IMG/VR virus record: IMGVR_UViG_3300030419_005541
Location: 1 to 64,000 of that record
Source of the DNA: a virus
Length of the DNA: 64,000 nt
Reading direction: 5' to 3' (one strand)
Shown: in pieces, positions 21,916-29,812 of the stretch
Layout: the number at the start of each line of letters is the position of its first letter
Numbering within the stretch: position 1 is the stretch's first letter
Made by a program: the position numbers and the translations under genes
Notes under the pieces: model-generated
Database searches by the model: none
What the model was told of the DNA's origin: nothing
The model's input: the letters and a program-made list of their open reading frames with translations, nothing else

Positions 21916-23602
21916 TTTAAGATATTTAAGACAAATAGATGTTAACCTAACAGACCTGTGTAATAAAACTTGTAGTTTCTGTCCAAGACATAGTCCTGAA
22001 GTTTATCCAAATAATAATCAACATATGACACTTGATTTATTTGAGAAGATAATTAACGAGTGTCTTGATATAGGTTTCAAAGCAGATATACTTCTTTGTG
22101 GTAGAGGAGAACCTGCTACACATAGAGAATATAAAAAAGTACTTGAGTTATTACACCATCCTGACCGAACTTGGAAAACTTGCTTAACTACTAATGGATA
22201 TAAATTTGAAGAGTATTGGGATTTCTATACTAACAATTTTGATAGTATTATTTTAAACACATATTCTACAAAAGAAGAGTATGATGAAAGAGTTGAAAAA
22301 TATGGATGGAAATTAAATACTTCAGGTAAGCAAGGTGAAAAACTACATAACATAAATAATCTTGAACATTATTATAAACCTGATTTACACGAAGATGGAA
22401 CTGCTGTTAGTGTCAAAGATGTGAATGAAGCAGAGTTTGGTTCACCATACAAAGGATTTAAATTACCATCATCTGATTCTACTTGGAAACTTTCTTTTAA
22501 TAGTAGATGCGGTTTACAAGATGAAGTAAAAGAAAATCCTTATGTACGTTGGGGATGTACACACGCTCTTGATTTTTTATTTTTAAATTTTGATGGTAAG
22601 ATTCATATGTGTTGTAATGATTGGGGCGATGGTGGTGGAAAAAATCAAACCGTAGTAGGTGACTTTACAAAAAATAATATCTTTCAACAATACAGGAGAA
22701 GTAAAAAACGTGCTAAGATAAATCACGCATTACTTAATGGAAGAAGACATTTGATTGAAGCTTGTTCTAAATGTGATGTACATAATAAAAAAGAAGATAA
22801 ATTAGCTAAAAAATTAATCAGAGAAAAAGACCCTATGTTAGCTAACTACTTAGGGAAACTTATGATGAGTAAAGAACCTTATTTTAGAAACGAAAGAGAT
22901 TTAGAGTTTATTGATAGAAAAGAAAACGAATCTAAAAAAGATAAGACAATCGTATTGTGGTCAGGCGGATGTGATTCTACTGCCGCTCTGTATAAAGTGT
23001 TAAAAGATTATGATGATGAAGTTATTGCACATCATATAAATTTTAAGAATTGGGAAAACAGATGGGAAGTAGAAAAAGAACGTATAGATAAAATGCTTCC
23101 TTGGTTAAGAAAAAATGTTAGAGATTTTAAATATTCAGAATCTTCTATCGAGATGGATTTGAATAACGTTGGTTGGGATATTCATCACGCTATGTATATG
23201 AGTGGTGTTGTGATTGCTAATGAAAAAAAAGATAATCGATATGAAGGTGATTATGGAAGTACTCAATATAAAAGATACAAATTAATTTTAGGAATACATA
23301 AAGACGAATTTAATTTAGAGAAATGGGATGCTTGGAGATTAAATTCTTCACAGATGTTATCGATGATGGGAAATTTAAAAAACCCACAAGAGTCTCAAGA
23401 CATACCTTATATTTGGCAAATATTTACAAAATACTCTAAAGAAGAAGTATGGAATATACTTCCTGAGTTTTTACAGAAAAACGTATGGGCTTGTCGTAGA
23501 CCACTTAAAGAAGACACTACTTGGATTGAATGTGGTGAGTGTGTAGCCTGTAAAGAAATAAATAAAATAAGAGAACCAAATGTTAAAAGTAATCGGACAT
23601 AG
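21908..23602 (+). CDS. queC: Radical SAM/SPASM protein fused to QueC-like PP-loop synthase
   Basis: 564 aa. N-terminal radical SAM cluster motif CNKTCSFC (Cys 18, 22, 25), then LLCGRGEP near residue 62; a SPASM-like auxiliary-cluster region follows with FDGKIHMCCND near 235 and EACSKC near 280. From about residue 345 a QueC domain begins: PP-loop SGGCDST at 352-358 and a C-terminal zinc site formed by Cys 529, 542, 545 and 548 (C-x12-C-x2-C-x2-C). QueC converts 7-carboxy-7-deazaguanine to preQ0 with ATP and ammonia. A separate QueE is at 41640, so the radical SAM half probably does something else to the base or its precursor. The fusion is not one I recognise from characterised 7-deazaguanine systems. 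No sign of a broken frame. Confidence 0.8.
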   Translation: MYDLRYLRQIDVNLTDLCNKTCSFCPRHSPEVYPNNNQHMTLDLFEKIINECLDIGFKADILLCGRGEPATHREYKKVLELLHHPDRTWKTCLTTNGYKFEEYWDFYTNNFDSIILNTYSTKEEYDERVEKYGWKLNTSGKQGEKLHNINNLEHYYKPDLHEDGTAVSVKDVNEAEFGSPYKGFKLPSSDSTWKLSFNSRCGLQDEVKENPYVRWGCTHALDFLFLNFDGKIHMCCNDWGDGGGKNQTVVGDFTKNNIFQQYRRSKKRAKINHALLNGRRHLIEACSKCDVHNKKEDKLAKKLIREKDPMLANYLGKLMMSKEPYFRNERDLEFIDRKENESKKDKTIVLWSGGCDSTAALYKVLKDYDDEVIAHHINFKNWENRWEVEKERIDKMLPWLRKNVRDFKYSESSIEMDLNNVGWDIHHAMYMSGVVIANEKKDNRYEGDYGSTQYKRYKLILGIHKDEFNLEKWDAWRLNSSQMLSMMGNLKNPQESQDIPYIWQIFTKYSKEEVWNILPEFLQKNVWACRRPLKEDTTWIECGECVACKEINKIREPNVKSNRT

Positions 23603-23807
23603 AATTCCTCCTGGAGACAGATGGCAACTTGAAACCGTTGACGGACACGTTTATAATTCACTTACAGAAGCATTGAATGAAGTTTATAAACAATTTCAAT
23701 GTACTGAATTTATTATGAACGCCGCGAAAGGCACGATAGAAATTGACGATGGAAAAGAAGCTCCACCTGAACCTCCAAAAACTTGGGATTTATACGGCGA
23801 GAAGTAA
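23580..23807 (+). CDS. Hypothetical protein, 75 aa
   Basis: Starts 23 bases inside the end of the previous gene. MLKVIGHRIPPGDRWQLETVDGHVYNS has a small beta-barrel look; Pro-rich C-terminus. Unknown function. Confidence 0.5.
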   Translation: MLKVIGHRIPPGDRWQLETVDGHVYNSLTEALNEVYKQFQCTEFIMNAAKGTIEIDDGKEAPPEPPKTWDLYGEK

Positions 23808-23832
23808 GTATATATCATATTTATAATTGAAT

Positions 23833-23857
23833 GGTTATGTTAAGGTCTTAACTAACC
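23833..23857 (+). promoter_or_regulatory. Inverted repeat in the phoH leader
   Basis: GGTTA..TTAA with TTAA.TAACC, one bulge and a GGTC loop, directly upstream of the ribosome site CTAAGGAG. A TATTTAT element lies at 23818-23824. No T run follows, so it is a leader structure or operator rather than a terminator. Confidence 0.35.
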
Positions 23858-23872
23858 TAAGGAGATTATGAT

Positions 23873-24706
23873 ATGGCACGAGCCGCAAAACACAAAGTAA
23901 AGACCATCACTCAGGTTAAATCTGAACAACCTTGTCAGAATAAACGCCAGGCCCTTTCACAGATAAGAAGAATCAAGTGGAACATAGATTTTCGAAGTGA
24001 AAATCAACATCACTTTTGGAAAACTATTGATACTAATGATATAACTTTTTGTGCAGGACCTGCGGGGTGTGGTAAAACGTTTATATCAGTATACTACGCA
24101 TTACAAATGTTAGCTCAAAAGAAATTTGAGTCTATCATTTTAACTAAGCCTTTAGTCGAGGCAGGAGGTGAAAAACTCGGCTTCTTACCCGGTGATGTCG
24201 ATGAAAAGACAGAACCATTTATGATGTCTTTCTATTATAATATGGAACAGATAATTGGTAAACAGAGATTAGATGTTCTAAGAAATTCAGGTGTAATCAA
24301 AGTTATACCTTTAGCTTATATGCGTGGATTGACATTAACAAACACTTGTGTAATTCTTGACGAAGCACAGAATACGTTACCAATTCAAATTAAGACCTTT
24401 TTAACACGTATCGGTCAAGGTAGTAAGTTTATTGTTAATGGTGATTTATTACAAACAGACATTCATCACGAAAATGGTTTAGAAGATTCGATAAAAAGAT
24501 TAGCAGGAGTTAGAGGACTCGGTATGAGTCGATTTACTTCTGAAGATATTGTAAGGCATCCTATTGTTGGAGATGTACTTGCAAGATACGCACCTGATTG
24601 GAAAGTATCACACGAATCAGCTGAAACAACTATGTCTAATTACATTGAGAACGGACAAGCATTTGCTCTTAAAGTACGTGAGAAAATAAACAAATATTAT
24701 AATTAG
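23873..24706 (+). CDS. phoH: PhoH-like P-loop ATPase
   Basis: 277 aa, ribosome site AAGGAG. Walker A GPAGCGKT near residue 63, TKPLVEAGGEKLGFLPGD near 100 and Walker B CVILDEAQN near 160, all PhoH landmarks, with TRIGQGSKFIVNGDLLQTD following. PhoH-like proteins are markers of marine phages; they are predicted RNA-associated ATPases/helicases and are linked to phosphate stress in hosts, but the phage role is not settled. Confidence 0.9.
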   Translation: MARAAKHKVKTITQVKSEQPCQNKRQALSQIRRIKWNIDFRSENQHHFWKTIDTNDITFCAGPAGCGKTFISVYYALQMLAQKKFESIILTKPLVEAGGEKLGFLPGDVDEKTEPFMMSFYYNMEQIIGKQRLDVLRNSGVIKVIPLAYMRGLTLTNTCVILDEAQNTLPIQIKTFLTRIGQGSKFIVNGDLLQTDIHHENGLEDSIKRLAGVRGLGMSRFTSEDIVRHPIVGDVLARYAPDWKVSHESAETTMSNYIENGQAFALKVREKINKYYN

Positions 24707-24712
24707 ATATAT

Positions 24713-25078
24713 ATGGTAGAAGTAGCAGGTATATTAATTCATTACAAAGATGAAGTCCTTTTATTCAAACGTTCTAACAAAGTACGTTATAACGGAAATT
24801 GGAGTGTGGCAGGAGGTCATATTGAAATGAATGAATCCGCAGAAGGCGCGGCTAAGCGTGAAGTCTTTGAAGAAACATTGCTTATGATTTCAGGACCTAT
24901 AGAAGAAGTAGGTATCTATGATGACAGATATGCATTATTCTCAAAAGAACTTGATTCTAAAGTAGAACCTGTTATTGATGAAGAACACGATGATTGGGGA
25001 TGGTTTAACAAAAGTAATTTACCATCCCCAACCGCATCTTTCGTTAAAGAAGCTATAGGAGAAATTTATGCCGAGTAA
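24713..25078 (+). CDS. Nudix hydrolase
   Basis: 121 aa. Complete Nudix box at about residues 36-58: GGHIEMNESAEGAAKREVFEETL (G-x5-E-x7-RE-x2-EE). N-terminal strand VAGILIHYKDEVLLFKRS is typical. Hydrolyses a nucleoside-diphosphate-linked compound; candidates are oxidised dNTPs, ADP-ribose or a nucleotide sugar. Overlaps the next gene by 11 bases. Confidence 0.85.
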   Translation: MVEVAGILIHYKDEVLLFKRSNKVRYNGNWSVAGGHIEMNESAEGAAKREVFEETLLMISGPIEEVGIYDDRYALFSKELDSKVEPVIDEEHDDWGWFNKSNLPSPTASFVKEAIGEIYAE

Positions 25079-25376
25079 GAGTGTAGATGAAAAAGTTATA
25101 GACCAAAAACATTATATAAATTCTAAATTAGTAGAGATTATGGAATACAGACAATCACGAAAGTGGTATGTTAGTATTGCTGTAGTAGGGTTGTTTTCTT
25201 TTATATTGGCATTGATGATTTTCTTTATGGCTCAAGGTAAAGATGTAACTGAGGGTTGGAAAGAAATACTATTGTTGATGTTAGGCGGATTTGTAGGTTC
25301 ATTTGCTAAAGTAATTGATTTTTGGTTTAACAATCAAGAGAACGATAATAAATTATTAGAACACGCTGACGATTAA
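25068..25376 (+). CDS. Two-helix membrane protein, holin-like candidate
   Basis: 102 aa with hydrophobic segments about 33-55 and 67-86, charged N-terminus and acidic/Asn-rich C-terminus. Size and topology match class II holins, but also small anchors. No lysin is adjacent. Confidence 0.45.
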   Translation: MPSKSVDEKVIDQKHYINSKLVEIMEYRQSRKWYVSIAVVGLFSFILALMIFFMAQGKDVTEGWKEILLLMLGGFVGSFAKVIDFWFNNQENDNKLLEHADD

Positions 25377-25428
25377 TCTTTCTGATTATCTTTATATTTA
25401 TAATTGTATAACTAACTTGGAGATGACA

Positions 25429-25470
25429 ATGTGTGATTGTTGTGATTGCTGTAATTGTTGCTGTAAATAG
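25429..25470 (+). CDS. 13-aa cysteine-rich micropeptide
   Basis: ATG with a good ribosome site TTGGAG 6 bases upstream, reading MCDCCDCCNCCCK and stopping at TAG 25468-25470. Eight of thirteen residues are Cys. The stop overlaps the ribosome site AGGAGA of the next gene, so it lies at the head of the envelope-gene island, after a TATTTAT element (25395-25401). It may be a metal-binding peptide or a Cys-codon leader peptide that senses cysteine supply. Support comes from the ribosome site and position only. Confidence 0.5.
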   Translation: MCDCCDCCNCCCK

Positions 25471-25479
25471 GAGAAACAG

Positions 25480-26778
25480 ATGTTAAAGAAAATATTATTA
25501 GGATTAATCCTAACTTCATCTTTGTTCGCAGAGAATGAGATATGGAAGTTTTTTAAATACTCAACTGCTTATGGTAGTTTTAGTTTAAATGCACCACGTC
25601 ACCAAGACGATAGATTTGCTATTGTTGGAGGATTATCCTCAGGTATTCTACAAGTAGAAAGAACAGAAAGAGAGTTAAAACCTGATTTTCAAACATCATT
25701 TGGTTTAAGAAAGATTGGTAGATTTCAATACGAACCAAAACGAGGTGTACGAAATGCAGGTAAAGGCGGTAAGTGGTATGATGGTTCTGAACAAAACGCT
25801 AACGAGAGTGCTACATTCGGTCCTGTAAAAGGTTGGGAATATTTAATTAAATTTTCAGAAGGTCGTCAATGGGGCAACGAATATGTAAATCAAGAATATT
25901 GGGTACGATATATTGGTGAATGGGCGATGGCTAAAGTTGGTATGACAGAATTAGGTCTTGAAGATATTAGTTACGTACACGGAGATTTAAGATTACATCT
26001 TACACCTGAAGTTTTAAATGAGAAATTACATTTCAGTATAGGTTTGAAACATAGACAACATCCTGTATACGGATTTGATGCTATGGTTCTTGATACTACT
26101 TGGTATAAAGGACAATGGTGGAACTTTGCTGAAGATGCTTTTGGTATTGATGACAATATGTGGTTTGATTCAACTATGGTTGACCCTGACTCACCGACAG
26201 GTTGGGATAGTAGAACACTTTATGAAGTAGACCCTGTAACAGGTGAACTTAGAGAGATAGAAGGTTCAGGTCCATTTTGGAATGAAGGTGGAGAGTATTG
26301 GGGTCACGATTGGTTATGGAGAGATGTTGATGGTAGAATATTTGCTTACACAGATAGAGAATACTTTATATATCACTTTCCAAGAATGTTAGAAAAATAT
26401 ATTAATGGTAAGAAAAATGATTTAGGATATCAAGGTGAAACATCAATCGTATTAGGAATAGATTGGTATCATTATGATGAGGCTTGGTGGTTACACGCTT
26501 GGGGTAATTGGTTACCATATCATTATGGTCATACTGATTATGCTTATCACAATGCCGCACATTATGCGACACATTTAGAAGAGGGTGGTGAACCATCTGA
26601 TTTTATGTTTATGGAACCAATGTGGCATAGTTGGAATGATTATGATTTTGGTGCTATCTTTGGTGTAAAGATTAAAGATAACTTAGGTGTCTTTACAGAA
26701 GGTAGATATTTAAACTATTGGGAAAGACCAGCTTATGATATTAAGTTTGGTATGAACTATCAATTTGTGGGGTGGTAA
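25480..26778 (+). CDS. Exported, probable outer-membrane or surface protein, 432 aa
   Basis: Signal peptide MLKKILLGLILTSSLFA (cleavage about residue 17/18). The mature part is very rich in Trp, Tyr, His and Gly, with alternating strand patterns and an aromatic C-terminal end (KFGMNYQFVGW), as in outer-membrane beta-barrels whose last strand ends in an aromatic residue. His-rich WHYGHTDYAYHNAAHYATH-like region near 350-370 could bind metal. No family recognised. It heads a block of envelope-directed genes. Confidence 0.6.
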   Translation: MLKKILLGLILTSSLFAENEIWKFFKYSTAYGSFSLNAPRHQDDRFAIVGGLSSGILQVERTERELKPDFQTSFGLRKIGRFQYEPKRGVRNAGKGGKWYDGSEQNANESATFGPVKGWEYLIKFSEGRQWGNEYVNQEYWVRYIGEWAMAKVGMTELGLEDISYVHGDLRLHLTPEVLNEKLHFSIGLKHRQHPVYGFDAMVLDTTWYKGQWWNFAEDAFGIDDNMWFDSTMVDPDSPTGWDSRTLYEVDPVTGELREIEGSGPFWNEGGEYWGHDWLWRDVDGRIFAYTDREYFIYHFPRMLEKYINGKKNDLGYQGETSIVLGIDWYHYDEAWWLHAWGNWLPYHYGHTDYAYHNAAHYATHLEEGGEPSDFMFMEPMWHSWNDYDFGAIFGVKIKDNLGVFTEGRYLNYWERPAYDIKFGMNYQFVGW

Positions 26779-26779
26779 G

Positions 26780-26974
26780 ATGCCAGGATTAGAAGATATG
26801 ATAAACAAAAGTATGTTTAATAAAGGTGCCGGTAAGAAACAGAAAAAAGTTACTTTTGGTAAAGGTACTTTTAAAAACATAGAACAAGCTTATAATAAAG
26901 ATACATCATCTACTAATAAGCCAAATCAGATTTGGTGGGATGACGATGATGATGTTCAATTTGACGAAGATTAA
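26780..26974 (+). CDS. Small charged protein, 64 aa
   Basis: Start at ATG 26780. Basic middle (KGAGKKQKKVTFGKGTFK) and very acidic end (WWDDDDDVQFDED). Intrinsically disordered look. Unknown function. Confidence 0.5.
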   Translation: MPGLEDMINKSMFNKGAGKKQKKVTFGKGTFKNIEQAYNKDTSSTNKPNQIWWDDDDDVQFDED

Positions 26975-27006
26975 ATTTTATTAATAGACAACGCAAGGAG
27001 CGAATA

Positions 27007-27201
27007 ATGAAATCAATACTAACAGGAATACTTTCACTTTTTATTTTCTTTGGTGCTGTTCCTACTGCTAATGCTTCAGATATGAATATGGCAGGAATGG
27101 AAGAAGTTAAGAAGAAGAAAAAGAAGAAAGGTAAAAAACTTTCTGAAAAAGGTAAAAAGAAGAAAAAGGGTTTCTTCTCAAAAGTCTTTGGAAGTAAGTA
27201 G
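27007..27201 (+). CDS. Exported polycationic mini-protein A, 64 aa
   Basis: Ribosome site AAGGAG. Signal peptide of about 23 residues ending ANAS; the mature peptide starts DMNMAGMEEV and is then dominated by Lys (KKKKKKKGKK repeats). Shares the AGMEE(V/I)KKKKKK core with the next gene, so the two are tandem paralogues. Exported polycations could bind LPS, cell wall or nucleic acid outside the membrane, or act in lysis; function unknown. Confidence 0.6.
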   Translation: MKSILTGILSLFIFFGAVPTANASDMNMAGMEEVKKKKKKKGKKLSEKGKKKKKGFFSKVFGSK

Positions 27202-27212
27202 AAAGGCAATAA

Positions 27213-27419
27213 ATGAAGAACATATTCAGATTATTACTCGCATCTTTTATTCTAATTGGTTCAGTTCCTACACTACAAGCAGATAGTTCTGCAGGTATGG
27301 AAGAAATCAAAAAGAAGAAAAAGAAAAATAAAAACAAGAAGTCCAAAGCCGGTAAAGGTAAAAAAGGCGGATGGGGTAAATGGAAGTCTAAATGGAAGAA
27401 GAGTAAGAAAAGTGAATAA
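27213..27419 (+). CDS. Exported polycationic mini-protein B, 68 aa
   Basis: Paralogue of the preceding gene. Signal peptide MKNIFRLLLASFILIGSVPTLQA, then DSSAGMEEIKKKKKK and a Lys/Gly/Trp tail (GKGKKGGWGKWKSKWKKSKK). The regular Trp-Lys spacing suggests an amphipathic, membrane-active segment. Overlaps the next gene. Confidence 0.6.
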   Translation: MKNIFRLLLASFILIGSVPTLQADSSAGMEEIKKKKKKNKNKKSKAGKGKKGGWGKWKSKWKKSKKSE

Positions 27420-27705
27420 TCCGATAGCAAAGTTTTATCAATGGCAAGTCGCATCAGGCGCCTTGGATGGATGGACATCTTACCATTTAGCCGCAGGTTT
27501 GTTTATAGCAAAAGTAGCGCAGTGGTTAGGTGCTTCTGATTTTTGGGCCGTGATGTGGGTTGCCATTATCGGAGTAGCTTGGGAAATATTTGAAGTGTAT
27601 GTTGAAGGCATGGAAGAAACTTATGGCACACGAAAGAAGTGGGCTTGGAACACAGGTACTGATATATTTGTTGAAGTAGCCGCAGCATGGTGGATGGTAT
27701 TATGA
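27412..27705 (+). CDS. Membrane protein, 97 aa
   Basis: GTG 27412 overlapping the previous stop gives NNPIAKFYQWQV... with two hydrophobic segments (about 24-45 and 48-62) and a Trp-rich end. The GVAWEIFEVYVEGMEETYGTRKKWAWNTGTDIFVE stretch faintly resembles VanZ-like/DUF2238 membrane proteins. ATGA overlap with the next gene. Confidence 0.5.
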   Translation: MNNPIAKFYQWQVASGALDGWTSYHLAAGLFIAKVAQWLGASDFWAVMWVAIIGVAWEIFEVYVEGMEETYGTRKKWAWNTGTDIFVEVAAAWWMVL

Positions 27706-28139
27706 TACTACAAATTTTATTTTGTTTACTGATAATCTTATATTGGTTTAGTGAAGGTGTAACTGAAGGTTGGACTTGGTCTACTAAAAAGAGAAAAGAA
27801 ACCAATAAACTTATACATCCTAACAATCATAAGAACGGGATATTTGATTATCATATGTGGAGAATTTTAGAGAACGTTGGTATATGGGGTGCTGTAATTG
27901 TAGCATTTCTTATGGAAGGTTCTTTTGAAAAGTTCTTTTGGTTAGGTGTTGGTAGTTGGTTCATAGGAACATTTTGTTATGAAGCGGCGTTGAATCACGT
28001 AAACAAAGGAACGATTTATAAACCAATAGATTACAAATGGCACATCTTGGGATATGATATCCCTTGGTGGGGAGGAAAAAAGATATTCATTTTACCTGCT
28101 ACAGGATTAGCAGTATTGATTTATGGAGTTTTAATATGA
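27702..28139 (+). CDS. Membrane protein, 145 aa
   Basis: ATG 27702 in an ATGA overlap. About four hydrophobic segments (2-18, 54-71, 75-93, 128-145). Contains HPNNHKNGIFDYHMWRILENVG between the first two. No family recognised; it pairs with the preceding membrane protein. Confidence 0.5.
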   Translation: MILQILFCLLIILYWFSEGVTEGWTWSTKKRKETNKLIHPNNHKNGIFDYHMWRILENVGIWGAVIVAFLMEGSFEKFFWLGVGSWFIGTFCYEAALNHVNKGTIYKPIDYKWHILGYDIPWWGGKKIFILPATGLAVLIYGVLI

Positions 28140-28741
28140 GACACGAAGAGATATATAATAATGTAAGAGTTGTATTAGGTTCATTTTTATTATTTGCAAT
28201 GTTTATGATGCCAAGTTGTGAAGACGATAGAGTAGAAGAACCATTAGAAGAAAACATTCAGATGTATGTTAATGGTTCAGAAATTGTACCTCGTGAATAT
28301 TATGAAAGTGTAACTACATATGGAGCATCATCAGTACAAGAAGATGGTTCTATAAAAAAGATATTTGTAATTCATTTTCAAAAAGAATTTGGTAGAGTAT
28401 CACCTGAGAAAGAACATTATGCTTTGATTATGTATGATAATAATGGTGCAGACAATGGTCAACTAATAGATGAAAAGATATATGTAGGTGGTACAGAAGC
28501 TGATTCATTACTATTAGAAAGTACAAGTGGAAGAGTAACATTAGAGATTGTAGGTTTATCTGATTACACAGAATTTGGACAAGGTTCAATTACAAAGTAT
28601 GAAGATGGTAAAGTGAATGGTATGGTAGATGGTTACTTTTATAATCCATATGCAGATATAATGCAACACGGTATAATTATTTTTGAGAACGTAGAGATAG
28701 GTACAGACCCTGAGGCTACTTTTTATCAAGGAGTATATTAG
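28136..28741 (+). CDS. Lipoprotein, 201 aa
   Basis: Start at ATG 28136 (GGAG upstream; ATGA overlap). N-terminal hydrophobic stretch followed by a lipobox, FMMPSC-EDD, near residue 24, so the Cys would be lipidated. Asp/Glu follow the Cys, as in lipoproteins with inner-membrane retention in some bacteria. Mature part beta-rich (VTLEIVGLSDYTEFGQG). No family recognised. Confidence 0.6.
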   Translation: MRHEEIYNNVRVVLGSFLLFAMFMMPSCEDDRVEEPLEENIQMYVNGSEIVPREYYESVTTYGASSVQEDGSIKKIFVIHFQKEFGRVSPEKEHYALIMYDNNGADNGQLIDEKIYVGGTEADSLLLESTSGRVTLEIVGLSDYTEFGQGSITKYEDGKVNGMVDGYFYNPYADIMQHGIIIFENVEIGTDPEATFYQGVY

Positions 28742-29418
28742 TGAGTGATGGAGTTAAATTAGGACAACTCTTATGTGATGCTGATATAATTACAAAGAGA
28801 CAATTAAGTAAAGCCTTACAAGCACAAGTCAAAGGTAACAAAGGAACCATTGGTGAAATTCTCGTAGAGATGAACTTTTGTGACTTTGATGATATTACAG
28901 ATGCTTTATTAAATTCTCAAACAAATACTCAAAAACACGAAGAGAAACACGAAGAGATTCATAACGAACCAATTCAACCTGAAGTGGTTACAGGACTTCC
29001 ACCAAATAAACCTGAACCTGTAAAAGAAGAACCAAAGAAAGATGAACCAATAGAAGTATCCGAAGAAAAGATTATGGGTACTAAGTTCACAATGTCTTTA
29101 CAAACATTAGGAGCGTTAGTTGCTTTGTTAGCAAGTGGTATAGGTGGTTACTATATGTTACTACAAGAGATTGAAGAAGCAAAGAACTTACCTGAACCAC
29201 CATCGATTGAATCTATATTTGGTGATGAGTATCCATCTAAACCTGATGGTCATAATTGGCCACGTTCTTATGAACAATACAAAACACAGGTTGGTGGTCT
29301 ACAAAAAGATATGGATGAAGTCTATGATTACATAGATGAGTTTGAAGAAAAGATTGAAGATTTAGAAAAGTTAGTAGCTAATCTCAGAGTAGAAGTTGCA
29401 AAGAAGAAAGACAAGTAG
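28741..29418 (+). CDS. MshEN/T2SSE-N-like domain protein with TM and coiled coil
   Basis: GTG start with AAGGAG. Residues 5-60 (KLGQLLCDADIITKRQLSKAL; GTIGEILVEMNFCDFDDITDALL) match the MshEN / T2SSE N-terminal domain of type IV pilus and type II secretion ATPases such as PilB and MshE (a motif of paired GxxLxxxxxI..xQL elements that can bind c-di-GMP). The ATPase core is absent: an acidic/Pro linker, one TM helix (about 118-140) and a C-terminal coiled coil follow. Located just before the pilin genes, it might compete with or redirect the host assembly ATPase. Confidence 0.6.
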   Translation: MSDGVKLGQLLCDADIITKRQLSKALQAQVKGNKGTIGEILVEMNFCDFDDITDALLNSQTNTQKHEEKHEEIHNEPIQPEVVTGLPPNKPEPVKEEPKKDEPIEVSEEKIMGTKFTMSLQTLGALVALLASGIGGYYMLLQEIEEAKNLPEPPSIESIFGDEYPSKPDGHNWPRSYEQYKTQVGGLQKDMDEVYDYIDEFEEKIEDLEKLVANLRVEVAKKKDK

Positions 29419-29428
29419 GAGTCGTAAT

Positions 29429-29803
29429 ATGAAGAAGATACTAAGTTTATTATTATTTCTATCTGTAGGTTTTGGTCAGATAACAGATAAGAATTTTAAA
29501 TCAGAAATTAATGGTGGTGTTACACTTGCTGTATTTGAATCAGAATGGCAAGAACAACCATTTGATAAAGATATAATTAGTGGTGTAAAAGGATATGAAG
29601 ATTGTGAAATCATTTATGTCAAGAGTGAAGAGGCACCAAGAGCAACAAAAAAATTAAGATTAAGGAATTTTCCTTCTATGGTTTTGTTTTATGATGGTTC
29701 TAAAAAAGAAACTTGGAAAGCAGATATGGATGGTGAATTAGATTGTGATAGTAAAGAAATCAAAAACGCCATAAGTGATATAATTAGTGGCGATGTATTT
29801 TAG
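29429..29803 (+). CDS. Exported thioredoxin-fold-like protein, 124 aa
   Basis: Start at ATG 29429 (AGGAG upstream). Signal peptide MKKILSLLLFLSVGFGQ. Mature part has a thioredoxin-like order: strand VTLAVFESEW, CEIIYVKSEE, then LRLRNFPSMVLFYDG (cis-Pro-like strand) and a C-terminal helix. The usual CxxC is not present at the expected place, so it is not an obvious disulfide oxidoreductase. A pair of Cys (near 47 and 109) remains. Confidence 0.55.
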   Translation: MKKILSLLLFLSVGFGQITDKNFKSEINGGVTLAVFESEWQEQPFDKDIISGVKGYEDCEIIYVKSEEAPRATKKLRLRNFPSMVLFYDGSKKETWKADMDGELDCDSKEIKNAISDIISGDVF

Positions 29804-29812
29804 GAGGATATT

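Noticed and set aside
26913-27478. Minus-strand ORFs rich in Phe/Leu opposite the polycationic genes
   Set aside because: They are the complement of Lys codon runs (AAA/AAG read as TTT/CTT) and have no independent support.
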